Source: Candidatus Lachnoclostridium avicola
GTDB lineage: Bacteria > Bacillota > Clostridia > Lachnospirales > Lachnospiraceae
Assembly (NCBI GenBank): GCA_019114465.1
Contig: DXFM01000007.1
Span: 1-64,000, forward strand
Direction of reading: 5' to 3'
Length of the DNA stretch: 64,000 nt
In this document: positions 15,224-24,014 of the stretch, one piece after another
Layout of the letters: each line of letters begins with the position of its first letter
Position numbering within the stretch: position 1 is the first letter of the stretch
Notes under the pieces: model-generated
The model's input: only the letters and a program-made list of their open reading frames with translations
What the model was told of the DNA's origin: nothing
Database searches by the model: none
Made by a program: the position numbers and the translations under genes

Positions 15224-16970
15224 CAAAGATTATTATAACGACTTTTTTGATTTTGGGCAACAGAAAATTAACTTCAGTTTCTTCGAATTGAGCTTACCCG
15301 ATGACGATCCAGTCTATACCCTGAAAAAAGTGATGGAGGAATTAGATTTTTCAGGCCTTCTGGCCTGTTATTCAAACAGGGGAAGAACCGGGTATAACCC
15401 AATCATGCTGTATGCTGTCGTTACCTACGCAAACATGCGCGGGATCAGGTCTGTTGACCGTATCGTGGACTTATGCCAGAGGGACCTTGCCTTTATCTGG
15501 CTGACCAAAGGGCAGAAGCCCCAACGGGATGCGTTTTACGATCTTAAAGGGAAAAAGCTGACGGGAGAAGTCCTGGATGAACTGAATTACCAGTTCATGC
15601 GCCGTCTGGAAAAGGAAGGCCTTGTCACGCTGAAAGAGCTCTACATCGATGGGACAAAGATCGAAGCGAACGCAAACAGATATACGTTCGTCTGGCGGGG
15701 CAGCCTCAACTATCATCTTGCCGGTCTGCTGGACACCATAGATGCCCTTTATTCAAAGTATAATACGTTTCTGTCCGAGAACGGATATGGCCCCAGATAC
15801 GATCTCGGAGACGCCCGGATGTTTGTGGTCGAAGGGATGGCCAAAGTCCGGAAGGTCATTGAAGAAAACAGGAAACGAAAGCTGACAAAACATAAGAAGA
15901 TCTCCAATAACACCATCATTGAGATCGATCAATGCTCCCCTCTTGAGATCCTGAAGTTGCAAAAGAACCTGCTGCGAATCGCGCAGGGGGAAGGGATCGG
16001 ATTCGTTTATGGGAGAGGAAAGCATAAACCAGAGATCCAGAAGCTCTACGAGGAACTGGAGGAATGCGGGACCCGCCTGATGGAATATAAGGAATGTTTT
16101 GAGATCATGGGAAAAGACCGCAATAGCTATTCCAAAACGGACCTGGAAGCAACCTTCATGCGGATGAAGGAAGACCATATGCTGAACGGGCAGTTAAAAC
16201 CGGCGTATAATGTCCAGATCGCGGTAGAGAACTACTTCATCATCCACGGATATGTGAGCAATGACTGGACAGATTATAATACGCTGATCCCGGTTTTAGA
16301 AAAGCACCGGAATGCGTTTGGGGATACGCTGGCAGCTGTAACTGCCGACAGCGGCTACTGCAGCGAGAAGAACCTGCTGTATCTGAAAGAGAACGCGATC
16401 AAAAGCTTCATCAAACTTCAGGACCATGAGAAACGGAAAACCCGAGCTTATAAGGAAGATATCGGAAAGTATTCCAACATGACCTACGCAGTCTTTGAAG
16501 ATGAGCATTATTACATCTGCCATGACGGAAGGGAACTGCGTCATATCCGGACGGAAAGCAAAGAGCAGGATGGTTATACCCAGACGGTGGAAGTATACGG
16601 CTGCGCGGACTGCAGTGGATGTGAGCATAAATCGAAATGTCTTTATAAATACAATGCCGAAAAGAATCCAGAGCGAAATAAGGTCATGAAGATCAACGAA
16701 CGGTGGGAAGAACTGAAGGAAGAATCCAACGCGAATATCCAGAGTGAAGAAGGGATCCTGAAACGCCAGACACGATCGATCCAGACAGAAGGGCACTTTG
16801 GAGATATCAAAGAGAATGAAAACTTCCGCCGTTTTAATTACCGTTCAAAAGAGAAAGTGTATAAAGAGTTCATGCTGTATGCCATAGGGCGGAACATCAT
16901 GAAATATCATCGGTTTTTACATCAGGAAATCGAAAAATTTGAAGGGAAAAAGGAGCAGAAAGCGGCTTGA
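15216..16970 (+). CDS. IS1182-family transposase
   Basis: A 584-residue DDE transposase: an N-terminal DUF772-type region (GLLACYSNRGRTGYNPIMLYAVVTYAN, residues about 45-75), a central catalytic region with IDGTKIEANANRYT, TADSGYCSEKNL and the QTEGHFGDIKEN glutamate region near the C-terminus, and a CADCSGCEHKSKC cysteine cluster. The ATG at 15216 lies inside the tnpA remnant (AAATATGGGAACC) in another frame and has no ribosome site. No left terminal inverted repeat is visible between the tnpA remnant and the coding sequence. The element has therefore probably lost its left end, and the transposase may be poorly translated. Confidence 0.9.
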   Translation: MGTKDYYNDFFDFGQQKINFSFFELSLPDDDPVYTLKKVMEELDFSGLLACYSNRGRTGYNPIMLYAVVTYANMRGIRSVDRIVDLCQRDLAFIWLTKGQKPQRDAFYDLKGKKLTGEVLDELNYQFMRRLEKEGLVTLKELYIDGTKIEANANRYTFVWRGSLNYHLAGLLDTIDALYSKYNTFLSENGYGPRYDLGDARMFVVEGMAKVRKVIEENRKRKLTKHKKISNNTIIEIDQCSPLEILKLQKNLLRIAQGEGIGFVYGRGKHKPEIQKLYEELEECGTRLMEYKECFEIMGKDRNSYSKTDLEATFMRMKEDHMLNGQLKPAYNVQIAVENYFIIHGYVSNDWTDYNTLIPVLEKHRNAFGDTLAAVTADSGYCSEKNLLYLKENAIKSFIKLQDHEKRKTRAYKEDIGKYSNMTYAVFEDEHYYICHDGRELRHIRTESKEQDGYTQTVEVYGCADCSGCEHKSKCLYKYNAEKNPERNKVMKINERWEELKEESNANIQSEEGILKRQTRSIQTEGHFGDIKENENFRRFNYRSKEKVYKEFMLYAIGRNIMKYHRFLHQEIEKFEGKKEQKAA

Positions 16971-17030
16971 TCAAAGGAACGCTCTGAAAAATCCAGCCAA
17001 GGGGTTATTGCGCCCTAAAATAGCGTTTAT

Positions 17031-17108
17031 AAACAGGACGGAGGCAATCTACGACAGAATAACGACTCAAAAAAGTCCGTATTCTGCGGGATTGTCTCCG
17101 CCCTGTTT
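17031..17108 (+). repeat. Long imperfect hairpin downstream of the IS1182 transposase
   Basis: AAACAGGACGGAGGCAATC (17031-17049) pairs with GATTGTCTCCGCCCTGTTT (17090-17108) at 17 of 19 positions. The inner AGAATAACGAC/GTCCGTATTCT continues the stem around a small loop. No T tract follows. It may be a subterminal structure of the insertion sequence or a transcript-end hairpin. From 17109 to 17328 I see no gene, only a TGACACATG / CATGTGTCA inverted motif. Confidence 0.6.
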
Positions 17109-17328
17109 GTCAGGAGTCAAAAATCGGTATTAACCGACAGCCCCCTAAAATGTTTGTTATCAAATAATTTTCGCTGAGATTCAAAGAAAAAGATAACTTA
17201 TCAATGATGACACATGACACTTTTATGCTGTGGCAAGTATTATACCGTCATTGGTGTCACATGTGTCACAATGTCAACACTGTTCAAAGGCTTATTTTAT
17301 AAGGCTTTCGTGAGACAGGGTATATATA

Positions 17329-17433
17329 ATGGTGGTCCTCATAGGATTAGTTATCATTTTCAAAAAACAGATCAACGACCTGCTGAACAACGTGTTTAAA
17401 GAGATCAATAAACAGTCGAAAGAGGTGTACTGA
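17329..17433 (+). pseudogene. Flp1-like pilin, 3' remnant
   Basis: The last 34 codons, VVLIGLVIIFKKQINDLLNNVF and onward to the stop at 17431-17433, match the C-terminus of Flp1-like (PF16982) pilins of Clostridia. The N-terminal leader, GxxxE processing site and first part of the helix are absent; sequence left of about 17330 is unrelated. The stop overlaps the start of the next gene, as expected in a Tad operon. Confidence 0.72.
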
Positions 17434-19316
17434 TGAAAAAAAGCGGCCAGATCACCGTATTTTTGAGTATGATCCTGCTCTGTATCGCAGCCCTTCTGTG
17501 CGGACTGATGGAGGCAGCCAGGACCGCCGGCGCCAGATGCTATCTGCGGGTGGCGGCGGATTCGGCCCTGGACTCCGTTATGGCCGGCTATCACCGGGAA
17601 CTGTGGGCCAGATACCGGATTCTGCTCCGGGAATTTGACGGAAAAGAAGAACTGGAGGACGAATTCAGCCAGTACTTTGATGGGTATCTGGAGGCTGCCG
17701 GCTGGTATCCGGCAGAGAGATTGTCAGTCTCTGCAGATCAGGTAACCCTGGTGACGGACGACGGGGGAGACCATCTGAGGCAGGAAGTACTGGATTATAT
17801 GAAATACGGGGTCTGGACGCTGGATTTTTCAGAGGATCAGGCAGGTGAGGTCCTGGACGGAATCCGGGAAGCCGGGGCGGTCCAGGAAACCTCCCGACTC
17901 TACGGAGCCTGCAGCGCGCAGGCTCTGGAGCTGGAGGAGGCAATCGAGACCATTGACAGTATCCAGCAGTCCCAGGAGGAACTTTGGGAGACAGGCCGCA
18001 GGCAGCTGGCGGACAGAAACGGAAGGGGATTCCTGAACACAGGAGAGGCTCTCTTAAAGGAATTGGGGAAAGTGCCGGGGGCGGTGTCGGAATACAGCCG
18101 GAGAGCGGACCGGCTGCAGAGCCAGCTGGAATCGGTTTACGGGGAGATTCAGGAAAAAATGGAGGAGATGACCCCGGGGATGAAGGCTGCGGCCGAGGAA
18201 GAATATGGGAGATATCAGTCATACACCTCGAAGGATGGGGAACGGAGAGGGGAGATTGAGGGACTGCCGGCTCTGGCGGAATCCAACGGAGAGCTTGTGA
18301 AAGGAGTGATGGAGGAGGCGAAGGATGTGATGGAGTATATTGCCAACTGGGACGGAGATGAGGATGAGGAGCTGGATGAGGCCGCTCTCTGGCGGCCGGT
18401 CCGCCGTCACCTGGATGGTTTCCAGGCCAGAACTCTGACCTGTGCCCACGGCACTGCGGACAAAGAAAAACAGTCATTTCTGGAAAATATCAGGCGTATG
18501 GCAGGAGAAGGGTTTCTGGGGCTGGTGCTGCCGGAGGGAACCCCCATTTCCGGGGATGCCATACTGGAACAGAAGCTTCCGTCGGAGGAACGTGGGGAGG
18601 GCGGCAGTGCCTCCGGCCTGGGGGAACGCCTGCTCACCGGCGAATACTGCGGACAGTTTTTCCGCCATTTTCTGGATACCGAAGATGAACCGGATGCCGG
18701 TCTGCGTTATCAGATAGAGTATCTGGCAGTGGGAGGGAAGGAAGACCGGCAGAATCTGGCAGAAGCCGCGGCCAGACTGCTGGCAGTGCGGGAAGGGCTG
18801 AATCTGGTTCACATTCTGGGGGATGGAAATAAGAGAGCTCAGGCCAGGGAGCTGGCCGCCGCGATCGTGGGTGTTTCCGGGCTTCTGCCCCTGGTGGAAG
18901 TGGTGGCAGTGCTGGTTATGGGAGTGTGGGCCCTGGGGGAGGCTCTGGTGGACGTGAGAACGCTGCTGGCAGGCGGAAAGGTTCCGCTGATCAAAAGCGG
19001 CGAGGACTGGAATTTAAGCCTGGATCAGCTGCTGGAACTGGGAAAAACGGGGCAGGCGGAGGAGAGACAGAATCAAAAAGGATTTTCCTATGAAAGTTAC
19101 TTAAAGCTCCTGCTGTTTGCCGCCGATCAGAGAGTTCTGCTTTACCGGATGATGGATGTGATGCAGGATACCATCGGGCGGATAGAGCCGGGATTTCTCA
19201 TGGAGCGGTGTGCCTGGCGGGTGGAGATGTCTGCGGTGACGGAGGCGGCGCATCTGTTTTCTGCGGCGGGGAATTCCGGATACCGGCTGGAGACAAATAT
19301 TGGAAGATCGTATTAA
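17433..19316 (+). CDS. DUF5702 protein of the Tad/Flp pilus locus
   Basis: A 627-residue protein with an N-terminal membrane helix (QITVFLSMILLCIAALLCGLME) shaped like a prepilin/TadE N-terminus, then a long, mostly helical extracytoplasmic region rich in E and R, and a second hydrophobic stretch near residues 488-515. This is the layout of DUF5702, which in Lachnospiraceae sits directly after the Flp1 gene in Tad operons. Role unknown; probably a surface or assembly component. Translation is coupled to the broken pilin through a TGATG overlap. Confidence 0.8.
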   Translation: MKKSGQITVFLSMILLCIAALLCGLMEAARTAGARCYLRVAADSALDSVMAGYHRELWARYRILLREFDGKEELEDEFSQYFDGYLEAAGWYPAERLSVSADQVTLVTDDGGDHLRQEVLDYMKYGVWTLDFSEDQAGEVLDGIREAGAVQETSRLYGACSAQALELEEAIETIDSIQQSQEELWETGRRQLADRNGRGFLNTGEALLKELGKVPGAVSEYSRRADRLQSQLESVYGEIQEKMEEMTPGMKAAAEEEYGRYQSYTSKDGERRGEIEGLPALAESNGELVKGVMEEAKDVMEYIANWDGDEDEELDEAALWRPVRRHLDGFQARTLTCAHGTADKEKQSFLENIRRMAGEGFLGLVLPEGTPISGDAILEQKLPSEERGEGGSASGLGERLLTGEYCGQFFRHFLDTEDEPDAGLRYQIEYLAVGGKEDRQNLAEAAARLLAVREGLNLVHILGDGNKRAQARELAAAIVGVSGLLPLVEVVAVLVMGVWALGEALVDVRTLLAGGKVPLIKSGEDWNLSLDQLLELGKTGQAEERQNQKGFSYESYLKLLLFAADQRVLLYRMMDVMQDTIGRIEPGFLMERCAWRVEMSAVTEAAHLFSAAGNSGYRLETNIGRSY

Positions 19317-19364
19317 TACGGTGATAAACCGGCAGGCAGAACTGCCAGAGGGAGGCGGAGGAAG

Positions 19365-20357
19365 ATGCCCTTTTTCCGGTGCGGAAATAAAATAGTTTTC
19401 TTTGGCAAAAATAGGAAAAAAAGACATAGTGTGACTCTCCAAGTACGCAATCCCCTGTGGAAATGGAAAAAAACGGCCGGAAGGAGGGTGTCTTTCTCCG
19501 TCTCCCTGCAGATGGGAAGAAATATGGCAAAAGTGAAGGGAAGCATGACAGTGGAAGCTGCCCTGGGATTCACGTTGTTCTTGTTTTTTATGGCGCTGAT
19601 GGCCGCGCCTCTGAGCGTTATGGATACCAGAAGGCAGGTGCAGGCCGGGCTGGAAGCGGAAGGGGAGAGGATTGCCCAGTATGCCTATGCCGCCGCCGAC
19701 TTTGCTGAGACCGGCGAACCGGGCCTGTTGTCAGGTCTCTCCCGACCAGATCTGCTGACAGATCTCTCCCGTTCAGGCCTGCTGTCAGGTCTCTCCCGGG
19801 AAGCGGTCTGCCGGACGGTGGAAAACCGGGTGAAAACCGCGGAGGGGACCGGCCGGGCTGTGGACTTTTCCGCCGCCAAGAGCAGGATCCTGGAAGATGG
19901 GGAGACCATTGATCTGATTGTGGACTATGCCATTCGTCTGCCTTTTCCCGTGTTCTTTCTGGATGAGATTCCCCAGCAGGCCCGGTGCATCCGGCGGGCC
20001 TGGACGGGAAAAGACGGTCTGGGCGCGGAAGGAAGCGGCAGAGGGGACGAGGAAAATGAAATTGTGTATATGGGAAAGGACGGAAGCCGGTATCACAGAA
20101 GCCGTACCTGCCATTATCTGTACAATGACCTCAGAGCGGTGTCTGCGGCTGAGGTCAAAGACCTTCGCAGCCAGTCGGGAAACCGGTACCGGCCATGCGC
20201 CGTATGCGGAGTCCTGGGAGGGCCGGTTGTTTATGTGATGCCCAGCGGGGAGAGCTATCACTTCAGGAAAGATTGCTCTTCCATTGCAGCCTATGTGCGG
20301 GCTGTTCCGTTAAAGAGTGTAGAGCATCTGGGGGCCTGCTCTTACTGCTCGCGCTAG
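19365..20357 (+). CDS. TadE-like pseudopilin with C-terminal cysteine repeats
   Basis: The core is a TadE-type N-terminus, KGSMTVEAALGFTLFLFFMALMAAPL, with one membrane helix. The annotated start at 19365 has GGAGG close by and gives a basic 50-residue leader; an ATG at 19524 (MAKVKGS) would be the usual TadE start and cannot be excluded. The C-terminus has two copies of a YH-x4-C ... C-xx-C unit (YHRSRTCHYL/CAVC and YHFRKDCSSI/CSYC), which could bind metal or form disulfides. Residues about 118-145 hold a tandem repeat of L-L-S/T-G/D-L-S-R. Likely a minor pilin of the Tad system. Confidence 0.75.
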   Translation: MPFFRCGNKIVFFGKNRKKRHSVTLQVRNPLWKWKKTAGRRVSFSVSLQMGRNMAKVKGSMTVEAALGFTLFLFFMALMAAPLSVMDTRRQVQAGLEAEGERIAQYAYAAADFAETGEPGLLSGLSRPDLLTDLSRSGLLSGLSREAVCRTVENRVKTAEGTGRAVDFSAAKSRILEDGETIDLIVDYAIRLPFPVFFLDEIPQQARCIRRAWTGKDGLGAEGSGRGDEENEIVYMGKDGSRYHRSRTCHYLYNDLRAVSAAEVKDLRSQSGNRYRPCAVCGVLGGPVVYVMPSGESYHFRKDCSSIAAYVRAVPLKSVEHLGACSYCSR

Positions 20358-20381
20358 GAAAATGACAAGGGGGAAATGAAT

Positions 20382-20810
20382 ATGAGAGAGATGCTGTTTA
20401 CAGGTTTTCTGGCGGTTGCGGCGTGGCAGGATGCCAGGGAGAAGGAGGTGGACGCCTGGCTGTTTGTGGTTTTCGGCGGACTGATCTGGTTTGCGAAGCT
20501 GTGCTTTGACGGTCCGGTGGATCTGGGGCAGGAAGCAGTGAACCTTCTGCCCGGCCTGGCCATGGTCGCCTTCTCCAAATGGTCGGGAGGAGCGCTGGGA
20601 GAAGGGGATGGCTGGTTCTTTGTGGTGGCTGGGGTGGCACTGGGCTGGAAGAAGAGTATTGCATTATTCTGTATCGGGCTGTTTCTCTGCTGCGCCTGGT
20701 GCGCGGCGGTTGCGATGTGGGGAAAGGTTCACCGCGTGCCGGTCAGGGGAAAGACCGTTCCCTTTCTGCCTTTTGTACTGCCCCCGCTGCTGTGGATGCT
20801 GACGCTGTAG
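20382..20810 (+). CDS. Prepilin peptidase (A24 family)
   Basis: A roughly 142-residue integral membrane aspartyl protease that removes leader peptides from Flp and TadE-type prepilins. Both catalytic aspartates are present: one in WQDARE near residue 17 and one in the GEGD motif (ALGEGDGWF) near residue 76. Several hydrophobic helices follow. The compact size matches TadV/CpaA-type peptidases lacking the methyltransferase domain. The ATG at 20382 has AAGGGGG eight bases upstream; an ATG six bases earlier is too close. Confidence 0.88.
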   Translation: MREMLFTGFLAVAAWQDAREKEVDAWLFVVFGGLIWFAKLCFDGPVDLGQEAVNLLPGLAMVAFSKWSGGALGEGDGWFFVVAGVALGWKKSIALFCIGLFLCCAWCAAVAMWGKVHRVPVRGKTVPFLPFVLPPLLWMLTL

Positions 20811-20824
20811 AGGGAGGAAGGAAT

Positions 20825-21214
20825 TTGAGACAAAAGTTAAAATGCAGCTACACGGTGGAGGCGGCTTTTACCATGGGGATTCTGATTTTCGCAGTGACCC
20901 ACGGGATTTTATGGGCCTATGGAGTGAAAAACAGAACGGTGGGAGCCATGATGCTGGAGGAAGCGGTGGAATGGATCCGCAGCGACGAACAGTGTCCGCT
21001 GGCAGAGGAGGCCGGGGCCGGGATGGAGCGCCTGGGATTTGGGATTACAGTCAGATCTGAAGGAGAACGTGTGGATGGGACAGTATCCGGCGCGGGATGG
21101 GAACGGGAAATTTCCATGAAGCGGTTCCGGCCGGAGGAGTTTCTGAGAAAGATATCGGTGATAGAGGGGAAGCTGGAAGATGGAAATTCGCTATCGGAGG
21201 GAGATCAGCCATAA
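20825..21214 (+). CDS. Small TadE-like pseudopilin
   Basis: A TTG at 20825 preceded by GAGGGAGGAAGG starts a 129-residue protein whose N-terminus, LKCSYTVEAAFTMGILIFAVTHGILWAYG, is the TadE/pseudopilin pattern with the conserved Glu after T-V. A short extracytoplasmic tail follows. It overlaps the next gene by 35 bases. It is likely a minor pilin processed by the peptidase just upstream. The frame is open further upstream, but that part is antiphase shadow of the peptidase gene. Confidence 0.75.
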   Translation: MRQKLKCSYTVEAAFTMGILIFAVTHGILWAYGVKNRTVGAMMLEEAVEWIRSDEQCPLAEEAGAGMERLGFGITVRSEGERVDGTVSGAGWEREISMKRFRPEEFLRKISVIEGKLEDGNSLSEGDQP

Positions 21215-22334
21215 CTATCTGATCATAAAAACGGATGGATTGGGAGAAGATTATGAGATGAGAATGGCGGAGGAAAACTGTGTGGGAGGTTTTCTTCCCC
21301 TTCTGATTAAGGAATCGGAAGGGGGAAAGGAGTTTTACTATGAAATAACGTCCAGACAGCCTTTAAGCCGTATGGTGGAGCGGAAAGCTATGAGCGGAGA
21401 TGAGCTGCGCCATCTGGTGCTGGGGATTGCAGGGGCGGTGACTGAGATGGAAAAATACCTGCTGAGCGAGGAAAATATTCTTCTGGAGCCGGATTATATA
21501 TACATAGAACCGCAGAATTATACAGTTTCCCTGTGCTTTTTACCTGGATACAGAGGCTGTTTTCCAGACGCGGTGGGAAAACTGATGGAATACCTTCTGG
21601 GAAAGATCAGTCATGACGACAGGGGCGGCGTTGTGCTGGCTTACGAGCTGTTTCAGGCCACAAAACAGGAAAACTATGGAATTCGGGATCTCCTGAGGAT
21701 CCTCTATCAGCCGGATCGGCAGAATGGGGGAACAGGAGAACCGGAAATGCCTGTATGGGAAAGCAGAATGGAGGAAAGACGGGCAGAATACTCGCCGGTT
21801 TCATCAGCCGGAAAGGCGGACTGGGGAAAAATGTCCCAGGAAAAGCCGCCTCGAGAGAAATCGTCCCGGGAGAAACGGGGATTTCTGGAGCGCTTTAAAA
21901 AGAAAAAGGAAGAAGAGGCAGAAGTTCCGTGGCAGATGGTATTCCCAGATGAAGAAGATGGAATGGTGGCGGAGCCTGCAGCCGGTTATCAGCCGGAATC
22001 TTTCCGGGAAGAGGATACGGCCGTTCTTCAGAAACAAGGTGAACGGGCACAGCGGCGCCTGGTAAGCATCTCCGGTGACGAGGAGATCAAGATCTTTTAT
22101 TTCCCATTTCTGCTGGGAAAGCAGGAGGGACTGGTGGATTATGTAATTGCCAGGGACACGGTGAGCCGGCTCCATGCCAGAATTGACCAGGAAAATGGCG
22201 GATATACGGTGACAGATCTCAATTCTACCAACGGAATTCGGGTGGATGGCAGGCTTCTCGAAACTAATGAGACCGTTCCCCTGTCTGTGGGCAGTGAAAT
22301 TTATTTAGCGGATGCGGGCTTTTTGTTTTTATGA
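21180..22334 (+). CDS. DUF6382 and FHA domain protein
   Basis: 384 residues. Residues 1-170 match DUF6382 (ISHNYLIIKTDGL ... GISGxxxEMEKYLL-like pattern, seen here as LVLGIAGAVTEMEKYLL). A charged linker of about 110 residues follows, then an FHA domain at about 305-384 with VSRLHARI, TDLNSTNGIRVDG and the final strand pair. FHA domains bind phosphothreonine peptides, so the protein probably links a Ser/Thr kinase to the pilus locus. It closes the Tad operon, and no kinase is encoded nearby. Confidence 0.85.
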   Translation: MEIRYRREISHNYLIIKTDGLGEDYEMRMAEENCVGGFLPLLIKESEGGKEFYYEITSRQPLSRMVERKAMSGDELRHLVLGIAGAVTEMEKYLLSEENILLEPDYIYIEPQNYTVSLCFLPGYRGCFPDAVGKLMEYLLGKISHDDRGGVVLAYELFQATKQENYGIRDLLRILYQPDRQNGGTGEPEMPVWESRMEERRAEYSPVSSAGKADWGKMSQEKPPREKSSREKRGFLERFKKKKEEEAEVPWQMVFPDEEDGMVAEPAAGYQPESFREEDTAVLQKQGERAQRRLVSISGDEEIKIFYFPFLLGKQEGLVDYVIARDTVSRLHARIDQENGGYTVTDLNSTNGIRVDGRLLETNETVPLSVGSEIYLADAGFLFL

Positions 22335-22337
22335 GTA

Positions 22338-22366
22338 TTAACAAATTCTGGTAAATATGATACAAT
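22338..22366 (+). promoter_or_regulatory. Promoter for the rhomboid gene
   Basis: TTAACA (22338-22343) and TACAAT (22361-22366) with a 17-base spacer lie just after the FHA gene stop and about 24 bases before the rhomboid ATG, which has AAAGGAGAG upstream. Confidence 0.65.
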
Positions 22367-22389
22367 GATGCTGTAAAAGGAGAGAGCGT

Positions 22390-23028
22390 ATGGAACAGCA
22401 TCATCACAGGAAGCCTGCGTATGTCAACGGCGCCCTGATTGCTGTCAATATTCTGTATTATTTCTGGCTGGAACTGCATGGTTCCACAGAAAATGCAGGC
22501 TATATGGTGGCCCATGGCGCGATGTATGTTCCGCTGATTGTGGAGAAGAAAGAGTATTATCGGCTTCTCACATCGGTATTCATGCATTTTGGGATTTCCC
22601 ATCTGGTGAATAACATGATTATTCAGTTTGTGCTGGGGGATAATCTGGAGCGGGCGCTGGGTAAAATCAAATATCTGGTATTTTATCTGCTCTGTGGAGT
22701 CGGTGCCAACGTTTTCTCCATGATAGTCAGTATTAATGATTATGAGTGGGCAGTGTCGGCCGGGGCGTCAGGAGCGATCTTCGGAGTGATCGGCGGCTTG
22801 TTGTATGTGGTAATCCGCAACAGGGGACAGCTGGAAGATTTGAGTACCAGACAGCTGGTACTGTTTGTGGTTTGTTCTCTGTACTTCGGATTTTCCAGCA
22901 CAGGGATCGACAATGCGGCTCATATCGGCGGCCTGGTTCTGGGCTTTCTTCTGGCGATGATTTTTTATGGAAAGCCAGAGGAGCGGAGACCGGATGCTGA
23001 GGGAGGAGGCATGAATGAAGGACAGTAA
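22390..23028 (+). CDS. Rhomboid family intramembrane serine protease
   Basis: A 212-residue polytopic membrane protease. The catalytic pair is visible: Ser127 in AGASGAIFG and His178 in AAHIGG. The helper HxxxN motif appears as HLVNNM at 71-76. The six-helix core fits the length with only short tails. Substrates are unknown; bacterial rhomboids cleave single-pass membrane proteins within the bilayer. It overlaps the following HIT gene by 14 bases, which suggests coupled expression. Confidence 0.93.
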   Translation: MEQHHHRKPAYVNGALIAVNILYYFWLELHGSTENAGYMVAHGAMYVPLIVEKKEYYRLLTSVFMHFGISHLVNNMIIQFVLGDNLERALGKIKYLVFYLLCGVGANVFSMIVSINDYEWAVSAGASGAIFGVIGGLLYVVIRNRGQLEDLSTRQLVLFVVCSLYFGFSSTGIDNAAHIGGLVLGFLLAMIFYGKPEERRPDAEGGGMNEGQ

Positions 23029-23431
23029 TTGTATTTTCTGCAAAATTGCAAATGGGGAGATTCCGTCGTCCACCATTTACGAGGACGAGGATTTCCGGGT
23101 TATTCTGGACCTGGGACCGGCATCCAGAGGACATGCACTGATTCTTCCGAAGAATCACTACCAGGATGTGTGCGCTTTGGATGAAGCGGTGGCCGCAAAG
23201 GCTCTTCCCCTTGCGGCTAAGATTGGAGCTGCGATGAAAAAAGCGCTGGGATGCAGCGGATTTAACGTGGTTCAGAATAACGGAAAGTCGGCCGGGCAAA
23301 CCGTGTTCCACTTTCATATACATGTGATACCGCGTTATGACGGCGGACCTGAGATGGTCACCTGGAAGCCAGGTGAGGCAACCGGAGAAGAGTTGGCACA
23401 GACGGCAGAATTGATAAAAAAAGAATTATAG
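23015..23431 (+). CDS. HIT family nucleotide hydrolase/transferase
   Basis: A 138-residue histidine triad protein (HinT-like). The triad HFHIHVIPR is at 99-107; N-terminal CIFCKIANGEIPSS, including the two cysteines often found in HinT, is present. HIT proteins hydrolyse aminoacyl- or amino-acid phosphoramidates of AMP. GAGGAGG lies just upstream within the rhomboid gene. The member is complete; its cellular substrate cannot be told from sequence. Confidence 0.94.
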   Translation: MKDSNCIFCKIANGEIPSSTIYEDEDFRVILDLGPASRGHALILPKNHYQDVCALDEAVAAKALPLAAKIGAAMKKALGCSGFNVVQNNGKSAGQTVFHFHIHVIPRYDGGPEMVTWKPGEATGEELAQTAELIKKEL

Positions 23432-23447
23432 GAACGGGTAAACGATT

Positions 23448-24014
23448 ATGAGTATAGGACGTGAACACGAGATAAATGAGATGTTTCGGACGATTTATGA
23501 AACCTATCAGGCACCTTTAAGAACAATTGCCAGAAGATGCGGAGTTGCATATGACGATATTGACGACGTAGTTCAGGAGACATTTGCCGCTTACTATCAG
23601 GCGTATATAAAGAACGAAGATGAGAAGGTCGTCAGCGAGAAAGCAATGCTGGTGAAGATCTTAAAGAGAAAGTGCGTTGATCTGTACAGAAAGAACTATC
23701 ACTATGTGAGAACCGGACTGGAGACAGAGGAAGGAAAGGTTCCCACAGATATTCTGATGGGATGCATCGGAAAAGATGTGTCAGATCTGGTGATAGATAA
23801 AGAGCGGTACAGAGAAATCCGGAGAGTTATCGATGAGATGAGACCGGATTGGAGAGATGTGATTTACTGCTGCTGTATTTTAGGATATTCCTCAGCAGAA
23901 GCCAGCGCAATGTTGGGAATATCGGGAACGGCGTGCCGTTCCCGGTTGATGAGAGCAAGAATCTATTTGAGAAAGACTCTGGGTGCAGAGTATGTTCCTC
24001 AGTTTGCGGAATAA
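23448..24014 (+). CDS. ECF-type RNA polymerase sigma factor
   Basis: 188 residues. Region 2 ([24 protein letters not shown]) and region 4 ([45 protein letters not shown]) are both present with the expected linker and no regions 1 or 3, so it is an extracytoplasmic-function sigma. Its 3' end overlaps the convergent murG by 16 bases. In Clostridia such sigmas are often followed by a DUF4367 protein; here one occurs at 25173 beyond murG and may be its partner or regulator. Confidence 0.9.
   Translation: MSIGREHEINEMFRTIYETYQAPLRTIARRCGVAYDDIDDVVQETFAAYYQAYIKNEDEKVVSEKAMLVKILKRKCVDLYRKNYHYVRTGLETEEGKVPTDILMGCIGKDVSDLVIDKERYREIRRVIDEMRPDWRDVIYCCCILGYSSAEASAMLGISGTACRSRLMRARIYLRKTLGAEYVPQFAE

Noticed and set aside
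16996-17030. GGGGTTATTGCGCCCTAAAATAG, resembling the GCGCCCT nick regions of some transfer origins
   Set aside because: It lies in insertion-sequence debris outside the island, with no relaxase in the window and no supporting inverted repeat next to it.
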